Shown in pieces: positions 17,698-30,100 of a stretch of DNA of 64,000 nucleotides. This stretch comes from Lepidurus packardi. Lineage: Eukaryota > Arthropoda > Branchiopoda > Notostraca > Triopsidae. The notes under the pieces were generated by a model. It was given only the letters and a program-made list of their open reading frames with translations. It was not told the DNA's origin and made no database searches. The position numbers and the translations under genes are program-made. Where the stretch lies: positions 2,650,375-2,714,374 of the forward strand of contig JAKZAN010000002.1 in assembly GCA_023053545.1 (NCBI GenBank), read 5' to 3'. How positions within the stretch are numbered: the first letter of the stretch is position 1; each line of letters starts with the position of its first letter.

Positions 17698-20600
17698 CTA
17701 ATATACAGGAGATGGTGGACTTTTCCCCGCTCGATTCTTAGACGCGCTCGAAGACTGCTCTGTCTGCAAGTAATGCAGCCTGGGCGAACGTCTTGGTGAC
17801 GTCACGCTCGCCACAGCTCGTAACGGCGAAGCTCTCTTGCCCACCCGCCCCTCTGCGTGCATCCTGGCCCGGAAGCCTCGTGGAGTGAAGGCCGGCGTTA
17901 ATCCACGGGGTGCATTCATTAACGCCGACTTCAAGCGTGGAGTAACCAGGAACGGCGTACTTCCTCCCGACTTGGAATCACTCGCCACTTCCATTGGCGT
18001 TGTGACAATATTTACTTTGTTGCTATCGCGCAAGGGCGAGATGGAGACCCGTAAATATTTGTTATCCACGCAAGTTTCATAAGGAGGCGTGGTTGTCTCG
18101 TTAGCAGCTTCCTGGCCGTTACTCCCGCTCATCCAACGTCTTCGTTGGCCCATTTCGTTCGATAAATCCACGGTCAGAGAAGTGGCAGTAGCCTCAGGTA
18201 GCAGTTTGCTCTTCGGCGCCAAACTTAAACGCGATTTTGTGGTGCGCAAAGTACTAGACGCTTTCGCCAGCGTCTTCGTCTCACTTTTATCAAACTTCTT
18301 GACGCATTGATTAACCTTGCCCGTATTTTCCGTGCGAAGCTTTTGTAAAGAAGGTCGACCATTTGTGGGACCTTCTAACCGTGCCAAGTGTCGCACAAAG
18401 ACGTCCGCGCTAACCCACTCATCGCCATCCTGCGGAATCTCCGGTACCGGTTCAATCTTGTGTGCTGGACTGTTCTTTGTGTGCGTGAAGTGGGTCCTCG
18501 GTGGTACTGGCGGTGGCTGGTTGGATACTTCCGCCTTCCCTACGACGCTTAAGCGGGCCACTGATAAGGATTCGCGACGCAGAATCACCGAAGGCTGGAG
18601 CAAAGTGATGGGGATCTTCAAATCCGCCGCACTGGCCGATTTGCGCGTATCCTTGACTGGTCCGATCTGACTCCCGCTTTCGAATGTCCTCACCAACTTG
18701 AGAACCGAGCCATTACGCTGGACTTTCGTCTGATGCTTGCTAAGATGATTGTTTTGCGTTAATCCGTCCACCGTTTCGAATTCCGATTCCATACTTCCAC
18801 GTTTCTCTGATCTGTCCTCGCCTCTGTCGGCCATTTTGCGATGGGGGGTTTGCTTAGAGCTTAGGTTCATCTGCGAACCTGGAGCGAAGGATTCTTTGGT
18901 ATCCATGGCTCGCATAGGACTCGGCGTGGGCAAACCAGAGGTGACCGTATTGGGTCTTCCTCTGCGTAACGCATGTCTCATGTACGATTTCTCTAACTGG
19001 AGTCCTAAAAGTGGAGTGCTGGTGCTTGATAAAGGGCTTTTGGTTGCTCGCAGCTGGGCGGATTGGCACCGTCGTAAACGCGGGGAAGAGGAGGCTTGAT
19101 TCCGAGGTGATTCTCGCGACCTTCGCCGAATCACGCCGATTTTCCGAGCGCTGGGTGAGCGAATAACGCGGTGTTCGGCGCTGCGGCGGATCTTCAAACC
19201 TCGTTTCAATTCCTTGGCCAATTGATCGGATGCGTTTATATTTTCTGCCAATTTCTCGGACGATTCCAATGTTTTCTCATAAACGCCCTGGACTAAAGTA
19301 GGCGTGTCACTACCATGTGCTACAGTTTCCAATCGGGTTACGGGATTGCTAATCTGGGAATCGTTTAGTTTTCCTGACATCTTAATTTGATTCAACTGGT
19401 TTGACAATTCTTCTTCCATGGCATCTAGACGTGTTCTCAATTCTTGATACTGCTCTTCGGAGTCGTTATTCGAACTGGTCGACTGAATCGCTGCGTGACT
19501 GGAAGCTGCGGAGACAACAATTGAGGGGGTGGGAGCTACAGAAGTCGAATTGGGGTTAATTTGCAGTGTTTGGCTTGCTGCTGTCCACGCCGATACAGTT
19601 TTGTCGTCAGATTTGGAATGAAAGGCGTGGGAAACGCCTTCGGAAGCCGGTGTGGTATGTAAAGGGTTGTCATTGGCATCCAGGTTCGGTGCGCTTGCCA
19701 CTAGGGCCGCTTTCTATGACAAACGGTAAGAAAAGAACGTTCAAGCTAAACTGGGCAATTGAGGTCATCGACTGTGCGAATAAGGTCAGAACTAAGAAAG
19801 CTACGTCCCCAAGCTGTTTACCCCGTCAAGTAAGCTGTAAGTCCAATAACCAAGGAATTCACAACATGAAAAGGTAAAAAGTAAGCTTTCGTTCTGGTTT
19901 AACAGAAAACGAATCCCTTGTCAGGACTCGACGTAAGCTTAAAGCTCGAAGACACCACGGCACACGTGACAGAAGCATGGCTAAGTAGTACCTACGTGCT
20001 CCCTGCCATAAGTAGAAGGGCCAGATTGCGTACGCTTTCTGACTGCGCGTTGACGTTTCCCTTGGATCCTAAAACAATTCGTGTCGTACGTCTCGTCTGC
20101 CCCTTCTAATACATTGTCCAGCTAAGGACATGACAAAATTATCGGAAAAGATACGTCAAAAAGGCTCAAGGAGAGTAAAAATAAAGAAAACCAGATACAA
20201 AAAATTTCTTATTTTCTTTACTTACGGACTTTTTGCCGGATCGTCTGCCCAAGCTCAAGCGTCGCTTGTTTAACTTAGGGGTTTTGGACTCTACTGGGAC
20301 GGTTCCTTTCCCTTCTGCAGCTTCAGACCGTCTAAATGAGATTGGATTGATTAAGTCGTTCTTTTCTTCGCAATTATTCTTCATTAAAACTCACTTGGTT
20401 TGCCGCTTTGGGGTGAAGAAACGCTTGTGCTTCTTAGCTTCTGTCAGCGTTGGCTTGCATGCAGGACTATAGGCCAAAGTAACGTGAATTTTAGGTTAAG
20501 AAAATAAAATATAGAGAAAAAACCTAGCATTTTTACCTTGGGTTTAATGATATGGGAGGTGAACTGAACGGGTAATCTGTCTGACCAGGCTGGGTGACGT

Positions 20601-22170
20601 GCTGACCTTGGGGTGTAAACGGTGTGGTGGCCAGTACCGAAGCTTGAGGGAGGCTTTCTAAGATAGCTTTCCTATATTAAGAAAAAACAATTTGTTACAC
20701 TTATTTGTTCTTAGATTAAAGTAGCAATTTTTCTTACTTCTTTTTGGATGAAAAGCTGTGAATACTAGGCTCAGGATCAGCTTTACGTTTACTGCTTTTG
20801 ATCACGGGACTTGGTTTGCCTGCAATACGTCGATCTTTGGCGGGAGTGGCCATAGGATCAGTCACGTCCAAAGCTTCAATAGACACTGCTGGCGAAGGGC
20901 CTGTGCTTCGAGTTACCATCTTTCGGAGTCCGTCAATCATACCTTTACAAGATATGAATACAGCTAGACGTTTTTAAATTAAGGAAAAAGTGAATCCTTA
21001 CGTGTGAACGAACCGCTCCTTCGCTTTTTCCGCTTGTTTTCGGTCCGACGTCCTCTGCTAACTTCCTCGTCCAAACCAAGGGCCACATTTTCAGGTTCCG
21101 AATTGTTACCACGTATTTTATTTGCCAAACATTCCGGTATTGCACACAAAACTTCGCTATGGCGAATCATTAACTGTAAGAGGGATTGTTTTTACCTAGG
21201 ATTTTCAGACTAATTCAACTAAAGAACTTGGAATAAAATACCTCGAGGACTTTCGCACGAGCTTGCATTTTCGCCATGTACACAGCTCCACTATGCTTGT
21301 CAGCTTTCTGCTCTGGTAACGGCATTAACGTGGGAGCCAAGATCGTTGATAGATTTAGCTCATCCATAAAGTTATGAGCTGAATGAGAGGCGATAGTAGA
21401 CAAGAACTGCATCAGGAAACAAAGCGTAGATAAATGAGTCAAAGGCAATAAAAGGCAACATAACTGTAAAGCTGTTACGACATCTTCTGACTGACTACAC
21501 CTATACGAAAAGAATGTTTAATCTTTGTGAAAGGTAAACTGTTAAAAAGCTCTACTTGACGAATAATTCATGAAGACTGCTTGGAATCAGTGGGTCAGGA
21601 AGATCCCTGAGGAACTGCTTCAAAACGTTACATATATCAATGACATGATGTTGCTCCCCAACTTCGACTCCATTCTCCGCTTGTTTCTAAAGAAACAACG
21701 TTTAGAACACACTTAACTTAAATATTCTTAATGATTTAGATTCTTGATAGGAAAGGTTTTTATACTTTTATATCTCTTTGCCTGGCTGAGGAACCAGCTT
21801 TCCTGAACAATCCCACTACAGTTGGAGAAGCAAGGATTAAATGGCAACATTGGATGACGTAGGAAGGAACTTCAACCGAGACATCAGCGCAAACATTAAT
21901 ACCATCTTCTTTATATTTCACGATTATGGGGATCGAATCGCAACGCAAATTAGCCAAAGGCTTTCCAAAAATTCCTGACTCTGTAGAAGCGTCCTACGAA
22001 AGTTTTTTCTCTAGTTAGCAAGAAACTAAATGGAATAGAAACTACTATCTTACATATTTAGAGAGTTTTATAAGCCTCGGAATTTCTCGTAGGCCAAATT
22101 TCTGCTTCAACTCTTGCACAGCTGCATGTTGAGCACTCCCAAGGTCGTGTACATCAAATATATGCGGCAT
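17698..22170 (-). CDS. ARHGAP11A: Rho GTPase-activating protein, ARHGAP11A-type
   Basis: Ten exons in coding order: 22054-22170, 21766-21993, 21556-21686, 21242-21500, 21002-21173, 20738-20942, 20537-20671, 20395-20466, 20226-20331 and 17698-19713. All phases fit; about 1146 aa. The RhoGAP domain lies roughly at residues 50-240. GLFRKAGSSARQRDIK carries the catalytic arginine finger (GLFRK). FLRDLPDPLIP and ALQLCCLLLPLTHLS follow, then MDELNLSTILAPTLMPL. The domain starts with IFGKPLANL, like the FGVPFNAL of ARHGAP11A. The tail is long, Ser/Arg/Lys-rich and disordered, with many basic-S/T-P sites and a short coiled segment (QELRTRLDAMEEEL). In vertebrates ARHGAP11A acts on RhoA in dividing cells. 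The last exon of 2 kb is intronless. Upstream cell-cycle-type promoter elements fit this role. Start is the first ATG, followed by MPHIFDVHDLGS. Confidence 0.85.
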
Positions 22171-22698
22171 GTTCGAATAGTGTCCAAAGCTCTAAGTCAA
22201 CACATTATAGAGAAATAAGCTTAATCAAAAAATAGAACTTACGGCGTTTCACATATTATGCTTTCAAGTAAAAACCAAAGGCAAAAGTGCAAGCCTTACC
22301 CACCAAGACACAAGACAAAGGCGCCATACGATTAAACTCGTAAACACAAGGCCGTTGAGTTTTGCGCCTTGCTCCTGATTGGCTCGTATTCAAAACGGAG
22401 CGATGCCAGTTTTCTTTTCCAAATTTTCGAACTAAATTGCCATTAAACATTCGAAAAATGTTCTTGATTCTTTTATAAATTCTCGACACTACACATATTA
22501 GTACTTAAATCTGTTTGACAAGGTTAAAGCTTTTTGAATGCAAAGCATAGTTGCCTCTGATGACGTCATATGTTTTAACGCTTTTGAACCCGAACGGGCT
22601 GTCCAAATTTTAGGTAAGTAGTAATTTGAACAGAACCAATTCCCATTTCTAACCTTACGTTTACCTCTAGTTTTAACGAGTACCTGTTGCTGTAAGCC
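22171..22698. promoter_or_regulatory. Bidirectional promoter ARHGAP11A / BANF1 with E2F-, CCAAT- and CHR-like elements
   Basis: 528 bp between the two divergent start codons. Within about 35 bp lie an E2F consensus TTTTGCGCC (22360-22368), an inverted CCAAT box ATTGG (22378-22382) and TTCAAA (22389-22394), which reads TTTGAA toward ARHGAP11A and matches the CHR core. CCAAT, CHR and E2F sites are the established signature of cell-cycle (DREAM/NF-Y) promoters. The arrangement is read directly from the sequence; use in this organism is inference. Confidence 0.5.
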
Positions 22699-23030
22699 AT
22701 GTCTTCAACTTCACAAAAACACAGGAATTTTGTCGCAGAGCCTATGGGAGACAAACCTGTAACAGATCTGGCTGGAATTGGGGAAATTTTAGGCAAAAGA
22801 ATGGAAGCTAAAGGTTTTGATAAAGTACGACTCCTCACTTCTACCTACGAAATGCTGCTTATTAACATTGTCTTTTTAATTAGGCTTACGTCGTCCTTGG
22901 CCAGTACTTAGTCCTCAAGAAGAATCAAGAAATCTTTGTTGATTGGATGAAAGATCTTGTGGGCGCCAATGCCAAGCAAGCAAGAGACTGCTACCAATGC
23001 CTCACCGATTGGTGCGACGAATTTTTATAA
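22699..23030 (+). CDS. BANF1: Barrier-to-autointegration factor
   Basis: Two exons, 22699-22824 and 22884-23030, with a 59-nt phase-0 intron. The product is 90 aa, against 89 in human BAF. It is recognised along its whole length: [17 protein letters not shown], the helix-hairpin-helix [33 protein letters not shown] and [24 protein letters not shown] is a small dimeric double-stranded-DNA-binding protein. It bridges chromatin to LEM-domain proteins and the lamina and helps reform the nuclear envelope after mitosis. It shares a short divergent promoter with a mitotic-type RhoGAP gene, consistent with joint cell-cycle expression. Confidence 0.96.
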
Positions 23031-24126
23031 GCTCATAACCCTCACTACTATTTTACTGTAATTACCTTGCACTCAATTATTGATATGGGGAAAAAGTCTG
23101 ATTTTTGTGAATTGCTGTCCAGCTTCGCCAACAAAAACTATTTTTAAACTGCCTGCAGTCTTTTTATGCTAGCTTAAATGTTGAACAAAGTGCACAGCGT
23201 CGACAATACAGGTCTTGACTTATAAATCTCCAGAAAGAAAACTTCCGATTTGCGGATACCCCACAGACACATAAAGCTGAAGGCTTTTGTCAGACTGGTC
23301 ACCTTTCTATTAACCAGCTACAACAGCCTACCTGAACTAGGTACAGACAATAGATAGGTAAAGCTTTCACTCGAAATTATACTCGCAACATTCTAGGATG
23401 TATCATCAGACATTCACACGCACCGCCCTTACTCACGGATTCAGTTACCAATCGCAAGGTGGGATAATCGCTAACAATAGGCAAGCGAAGGGACAAACCA
23501 AAACTACAATTTTACAAGTGAACGCAAAAAACAAGCTACATTTTTTTTCCTTAAGGTTTAAAGAGGGTAAATAATATCCTATAACTCAGTCTCGCATCAA
23601 ACATGACGGGCAATGATTAGAAATTCAACTGAAATATAACATCGATGCATCTTTTCTTCTCTTATTTTTTTTGTTACCCATAAATGTACATGTTTTTGTT
23701 CCTGCTCCTTTCTCGGCATTTTTACGTGCACTGTTTCCTGTACATGCTCTTCCACCGAGCTGCCTCTCACCCCTTATTTTTTTGCCCTCTCTCTCTCATT
23801 TGCGCCAAGTCTAACAAGCTTGTGATCCCTTCGAAAATTCATCTTAGTTTCAAGCATTCGTTCCCCGTAGTAGGAGAGCATATTGGATACCGATGCAAAA
23901 GGTCACGTTAGAATCCCATCAAGCTCAAATTTGCTTTTCAATATAGAGTTTTGTCGCATTTTCTCCTCTCACATTCGATTCCACGCGCACACTAGAAAGG
24001 AGATTTGCAAGTTTTTTTTGTTTTTTTTTCTAGTTATCCGGTATATCCAAAGCTAGCTCGGTTTTTTGGGGGGGTGAAAGTCAGTTAGCAGGTTAACGAT
24101 AAGTGCCAAATCACGCCCAGGCTAGT
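23031..24126. other. Convergent 3' intergenic region BANF1 / striatin
   Basis: 1.1 kb between two stop codons facing each other. No supported gene. Short T-rich runs occur near 23540 and 24015-24035 and a G run at 24067-24074. It probably contains both 3' UTRs. Confidence 0.5.
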
Positions 24127-27100
24127 TTACACAAAGACTTTGGCCAGTGCATCAGCGCCTGCTGAGGCAATGAAGGGCTTGGAAGGATGGAAGGCCACAT
24201 CGAAGATGCTTTCATCAAACTTCTTGCGATGCGCAGTGATTTCTTGTACACAAGTTTTGTTGTCCAAGTTCCATAACCTGATGCTGCAATCATGACCTAA
24301 AAAAGAACAAACAATCCCAATTGTTACAAGATGAAAGAAATCGTTACAACTTGAAGAAGAATCGCTGAAAGTAAAAAAAAAATGCAAGACTCACTTCCAG
24401 AAAGCAAGTAAATTCCGTTGGGATCTACTGCTAAGCACGTGACAGCGTCCAAATGTGCCACCATGGCATGGAGCATGCGGCCCGTTCCATTATCAAAGAA
24501 GCGAATGTGCCGATCTTCGTGAGCAGTGATGGTGACTGGGAGAGTGGGATGCGAAATGACTCTGTGAATATGTCTTCCTGCCGGATTGCTCTCGTCGACC
24601 CCGGTTTCGGTGTCCAAACGCGTCACGGGCTTTCCGGTCTCCAAGTCGTAGATGACGCACGCACCCGAGTTAAAAGCAGTCACCATACGACCCGGATCGT
24701 CGCGGACGAAGTCCACTGACGTTGGAATGCCATCCGGCTCGGAGGCAAACAAAGACAACAACGACGACTTGCCCTGGTTCTGTCCCTGCGCCGGATTCCA
24801 CAACCGGACGGTACCATCCGCCGAACACGACAGCAAATGTAGCCGTTGTGAATGTAAGCTCAGCCCCCAGACGGCGTCTGTATGTCCTAGTAAGGTTCCG
24901 CCTAATACGCTGGGATCTGATGTTCATACCCAACAAGGAAAAGAAAAACACAATCGATTACAGAACTAAAAATTTTAAGAAATAAGCTAAGGCGTACCGT
25001 ATGAGTCATAGGGATCAATATTGGAACTGGGTATATTCCAACAATGAATAACGCCGTCTAATCCTCCTGAATAACACTGTTCGCCAGTAGCGCTCATAGC
25101 TAAGCAAAGTACGGGACCCACGTGACCCCGGAAGGTATACACGGGCTCGACATCCAAAGAAGCCGTTTTCTTGGCAGGGATGGTTTTTTGCAAGTTCCAC
25201 AGCTTTAGCGTGCAGTCTTCTGACGCAGTTACCAGAACCGGCTCCACAGGATGAAAAGCGAGCGCGCGGACGCCATCAAAATGACTTCGTAAAGTATATT
25301 TGGCTGTCCATGTCTTCCGGAACGAGTCTTTAGCAGTTGAGACCTGTAGAAGGAGAAAAAACGGGTCAGCATGACTGCATTAAGGTCGATTTCCACATGT
25401 CTTGGGAACTGTTCCTATTTTTCCCTTTTTTTGGTATGTCTCTCTTTGTCTTTCGATCACCGAAGACTGGTTTTGTCTTCCTTTTGCTGGCTATGAAGGC
25501 CAAATCTACGACAGGACGCAAGAAAGTCTAGCCAACAGCATTCTGACGGTCAGGTACCGTCCCATCCCGTCACAAGAAAAGCTACCGACGTTTCCCCACA
25601 AGAGGGAAGTTGTCGCAATAGTGGCCTGTCGTAGCAATAGCACAACGACGCAATAATAAATGTGAAGGTAACCAAGTGAATCTTGCTCTTAACCGGATCT
25701 CGCCCAGTTACTCCGGCTTGCTATTATTTCGCGCGGTAGCCTTTTTTGGGTGACGGAATCAAACGTGTCATCCGATGCTTTAATATCGCTTCTCATTCAA
25801 GTATCGAGTGTGACGTGGAGTCACCTACGAAAGCGTTAAAAATTCTAACACATTCTCGTTTTAACGCAGAAACTGAAACCTAGGTGTCACTTCATTAATA
25901 GAAGATGAAATGAAACTTTTTCAAAGACAAAGATAAAAAAAAATGACCAAGGAAGTCATTTCTATCCGTTTTGCAGTAAAAACTCTTGCAAGAAAGACGC
26001 GACCAACTTAAGTCTTCTGTGTCCTGAAAGGCGTGCTCTTTTGCTGCCAGATGGGTCTTTACAATAAGAGCCAAATGGGACGCAAACCCATCCAGGAGCA
26101 TAAAGCGGAAGTTAAAACTTACATCGTAACTTTCGGCTTCGTTATTGACGGTCAACTGGGCCAATTCCCCCAAACCGAGGGTTCCATCAATGCCTTCTTC
26201 ATTCAATCCGACAACGTTGCTACTAATATAGTTTCCAATGGTACCATCAGGGCCGATTCCCATAGGGGCAGGGGGTGGGACCATTCCGCGACGTGTGGGA
26301 CCAGTTCCCGTACCAGAAAACGATACGCCGGCTACGTCCAGAACAGACATACAAAAGAAAAAGGTAAACAAATCCTTAGTTTTGATTTCACGGTATAAGG
26401 AACGAAATATAACATTTGCACACGATATACATCACAAAAGTGGTAGCGAGGCGGCGAGAGGATGGGACTACAAAAGTAAACTTACAGCCATCAATTACGT
26501 CCATAGAGGTGCTACTACTGCTACTTAGGATACTGGTACCTAACCCAGGTGATGAAGAAGAGGAATCAGACGTGTCGGAGGCCCCACCTGCTTCTGTTTC
26601 TGCTGCTGGACTATCTTCTTCCAAGCCCAGGCTGGTGAGCATGTTTTGCAAGGCAGATCGCTTCGGCCCTACAGAACGCAAACCGTGCAAATGCAAATCG
26701 GAAAATGTTTTTGGACAAGACAAAAACTGACAGGACTGAAAAAGGACATGCACTATGGAGGTTTAAGGGTAAAAAAAAGGAGGTAAGGTTCAAAACAGAC
26801 AAGGAAATTTTACGTTCAATTCATTCTAGGGTTCAAAGGACTTCCCGTGTGTGCCAAATAAAAATAAAAGGTTTTTTGGCAACGAAAAGAAAAATATTGA
26901 CAAAAAATGGGAAAAAACAAAGGAGCGAGGCTTAACTTACTGGCCATGGGCCCTTTTTTGCTCTGTGCCCTGTCCCTGCGATATTGCTCCTTGAGCTGGG
27001 ACAAGTGGGAAGGGCTAACTCGCCAATCCGAACTGCTGCCATGCCCTGACCCCAAATAAAGAAGAACCAAACTCAAAATATGGTTTCCGGAACGGAAATA

Positions 27101-30100
27101 GAACTTCGAAATTAAAATAAAAAAAAAGTCACGACAAAACAAGAGCTGACATGCGCTTTTTCACTCATCCACTAGCACCCGACTAAGTCCATCCAAGTAA
27201 GGCAAGCAAGCAAAACAAACGCCGAAAACAAAAGGAAAAAGACGAAGAAACATTACCTTCTGGACACCAAGAAACGTAACCCAACGCGTAAAACAAACCA
27301 GATTGAGCAATTATATATAAATGGCACTAGAAAAGTTTCGAGCCCAAGCTGCTTTAACCTTGACCCTTTTTTACCTAGGATAATCATACAAGTGTATCAA
27401 CTTACCCCAATCTGACGATCCCGAATGCATCCGTACTTCATGGCTGCTATCGTCGGTTTCGGAGGACAAGAAACTAAACTCATTCATGGCTTCTTCTGCT
27501 TCGGCATCAACGTCGTCAGCTAAACTCTCATTAGTGTGGTGAATTCCCTGTGGCAACAAAGAGGAAAAGTACCCGTTAATTAGCATCGCATTGCGCGCCA
27601 TTAGCGCTGTCGGGATTATTTTGTTCTTTGATTTTTTACTCTAGTTTTGACTTTGTTTCGCTTCACTTCGTCCGCTTCTTCATCTGCTGTATCGTCCAAA
27701 TCGTCGCTCATATCATCATCGTCATCTACTTCGACCCCTTCTTGTGCTAAGAAGGCAAAGTTGGCCATAACAGCCGCCTCCGTATCAGTAATCATCGTCT
27801 CCAACGATGCTGGAGGAATCTAAGAGCAAAGATTTTTTTTTTTACAAAAAAAAGTACACTTCCCTTTGTTACGAAGATTGTAAAGATTCTGGAGACTATA
27901 AGTGCTGGAGGGATAAGAAAAGAAAAAAGAATTAACCTTCTTTGCTGGAGTGCGTCTGCCTTGGAATTCGCTGGATCGTTTATTAGGCTGTTCGGTGCCA
28001 TTGAGTAAATTGCTGAGGTTATTATGGTTCTCTTCCTTGTCACTGGCATTACAGATGCCTAATAATGACCGAACCCGATTGGACCGTACGTCGATAATCG
28101 TATCCGTGTATCCAATTTCCTGGAGATACCTGTTACAAAAGAAGAAGTAAAAGCAAAAGAAGAAGTAAATTAGGAAACATTTTTTTAAAACAGAACGTTA
28201 ATATTTTTTCGTTTCTACGTCGGCTGATTTTTCTCTTTCTAATAACCAAAATACAGTATTGTTTCGTCGGAAAGGAGTTTTTTTTACTCCTTGCAGATCA
28301 CCAAAAAATATAAAAAAAACGAAGTCCCAAGAGATGCTTACTGTCTAAGAAGCTGTCTGCCTTGCCGCCAGTTGACATTGGAATTGGTGATAAAGATAGA
28401 TTCTCCATCTGCGGGAGCATCGGTGACTCCATCTTCGAAAACGGGGGGTTTCAGGTCGCCTTGTTGCAATTCTGTGCCATATTTCAGCTTATGGAACTTG
28501 GCCCTTTTGAAAATACAAAATGAAAATAAGAACACATATAAAAAGTTACGTCATGAATTTCTGAACGGAGGAAAAATGAGGTCCAATCAGGAATTTCCAT
28601 ACAAAATAATAACCTACCTTTCTTGTTTAAGTGCGTACTCCAACATCTTGATTCTTCGGACCAAATCATTCTTGAGATTTTCTTGTCCTTTTCGTTCTCC
28701 TTGCAGAAACGCTATCCGAGCCTGCCAAAAAAAAAAGCAAAATAAAAATAAAAGCTGATGATGTCCTTCGATCTTCACGACAACCAGGCTTCGTCTCGTT
28801 TTGCCCTCTTTTCTCCCCTTTCCTGTTCAATTTCTCCCGTTTTACCAGAAACGAACGTATCTATCTTATTTCTCTCCCTCTTACACCTCCTTCGCTTTCG
28901 GTGAGGTGAAAACGGACGAGTTTACTTCCCGTTTTCCGTCAATAACCACAAAGTCCTGCCAGAACCCCATGAATAAACCGTCGTACGAGCAGGGAAAATG
29001 GACTCTATAAATCTCCTCGTACCTGACAAGCCGTAATATTGACCAGAAACCTCCCTAAATATGCGTGACAACACGTGATCACGAAGATGAATGAATGAAC
29101 GAACACCCCGGGTGATAAAATACCCCGGGCTTTTTCCTTCAAACGTGTTCTCTTGACGGAACATCGTATTTTCTCCCTTTCAATGGAAGACCTCGTCGAA
29201 ATGCCTGTCAATCAACCAATCTATTCCCTTTATTGCAAGAAATGATTACGGCGCTAATGGAATGCATCTATGTACTCTACACTAGTGCCCAAGTACAAGT
29301 TGACGTGGTGAAGATACGTCCAATCAGAGTGCGACTTTTTAGCCCATCGTTTTAATGTTGACAACAATGAAATGCTTTTCGTAACAAGCTAACTGCCGAA
29401 GTCGCACTATGATGGGCGGCTATCTTCTCCATGTAAGCTTATACTATGACACTACTGTTCAGTGTGTACTGTCTATCTTTGTGCATGAGATTCCATGTCG
29501 AGCGGAAATAGGAGAAAGCGACTGGCCGTTTACCATGGCCTAATCAAGGGATGGTATGTCGGTTACGGTTGGGGACGACCCATTTATGAGAAGCCCTAAA
29601 CTATCAGCAAGTGTTCCCAGGTTCCTTTGATGTCCTCAATACTCTCAATCTCGACTCTATTGGACCTTGGACCCTTTTTCGTATCCCACCAGAAGGCCAA
29701 GGACGTTGGCATCAATGGCAAGGACGCTGCCTTTCCCAAAGCCTACCTAAACCTTTCAAAACAGGAAAAACGAAGGTTGATGTAGAGGTCAAAGCTCCTG
29801 AATGCGCTACAGTGCTTCCGAGTCCTATAATAAAAAGCTAACGGAGAAAAGTACGACCAAGCTGACTAACGCTACAAGTCCGGTTGGGAAAAAAATTCAT
29901 TCGATTCTTCCCCTTCAGTATTGTTTCATATTTCAGTGTTTACATGGGCATTCCTTTTCGGTTACTGCAGGGGCTTGTCTGGACAGGCCTGAGTAACGCG
30001 AGGAACAGTGCGATGGACTCCTACCGTAAAAAGCTAGCACAGAAAAGCAAGACCAAGCCACAGTAAGGCTGCAAAGTCCTGCTAGGAAACACAATTCTCT

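Noticed and set aside
17830..19560. Several plus-strand ORFs of 70-117 codons opposite the last RhoGAP exon.
   Set aside because: They are antisense shadows of the 2-kb coding exon on the minus strand.
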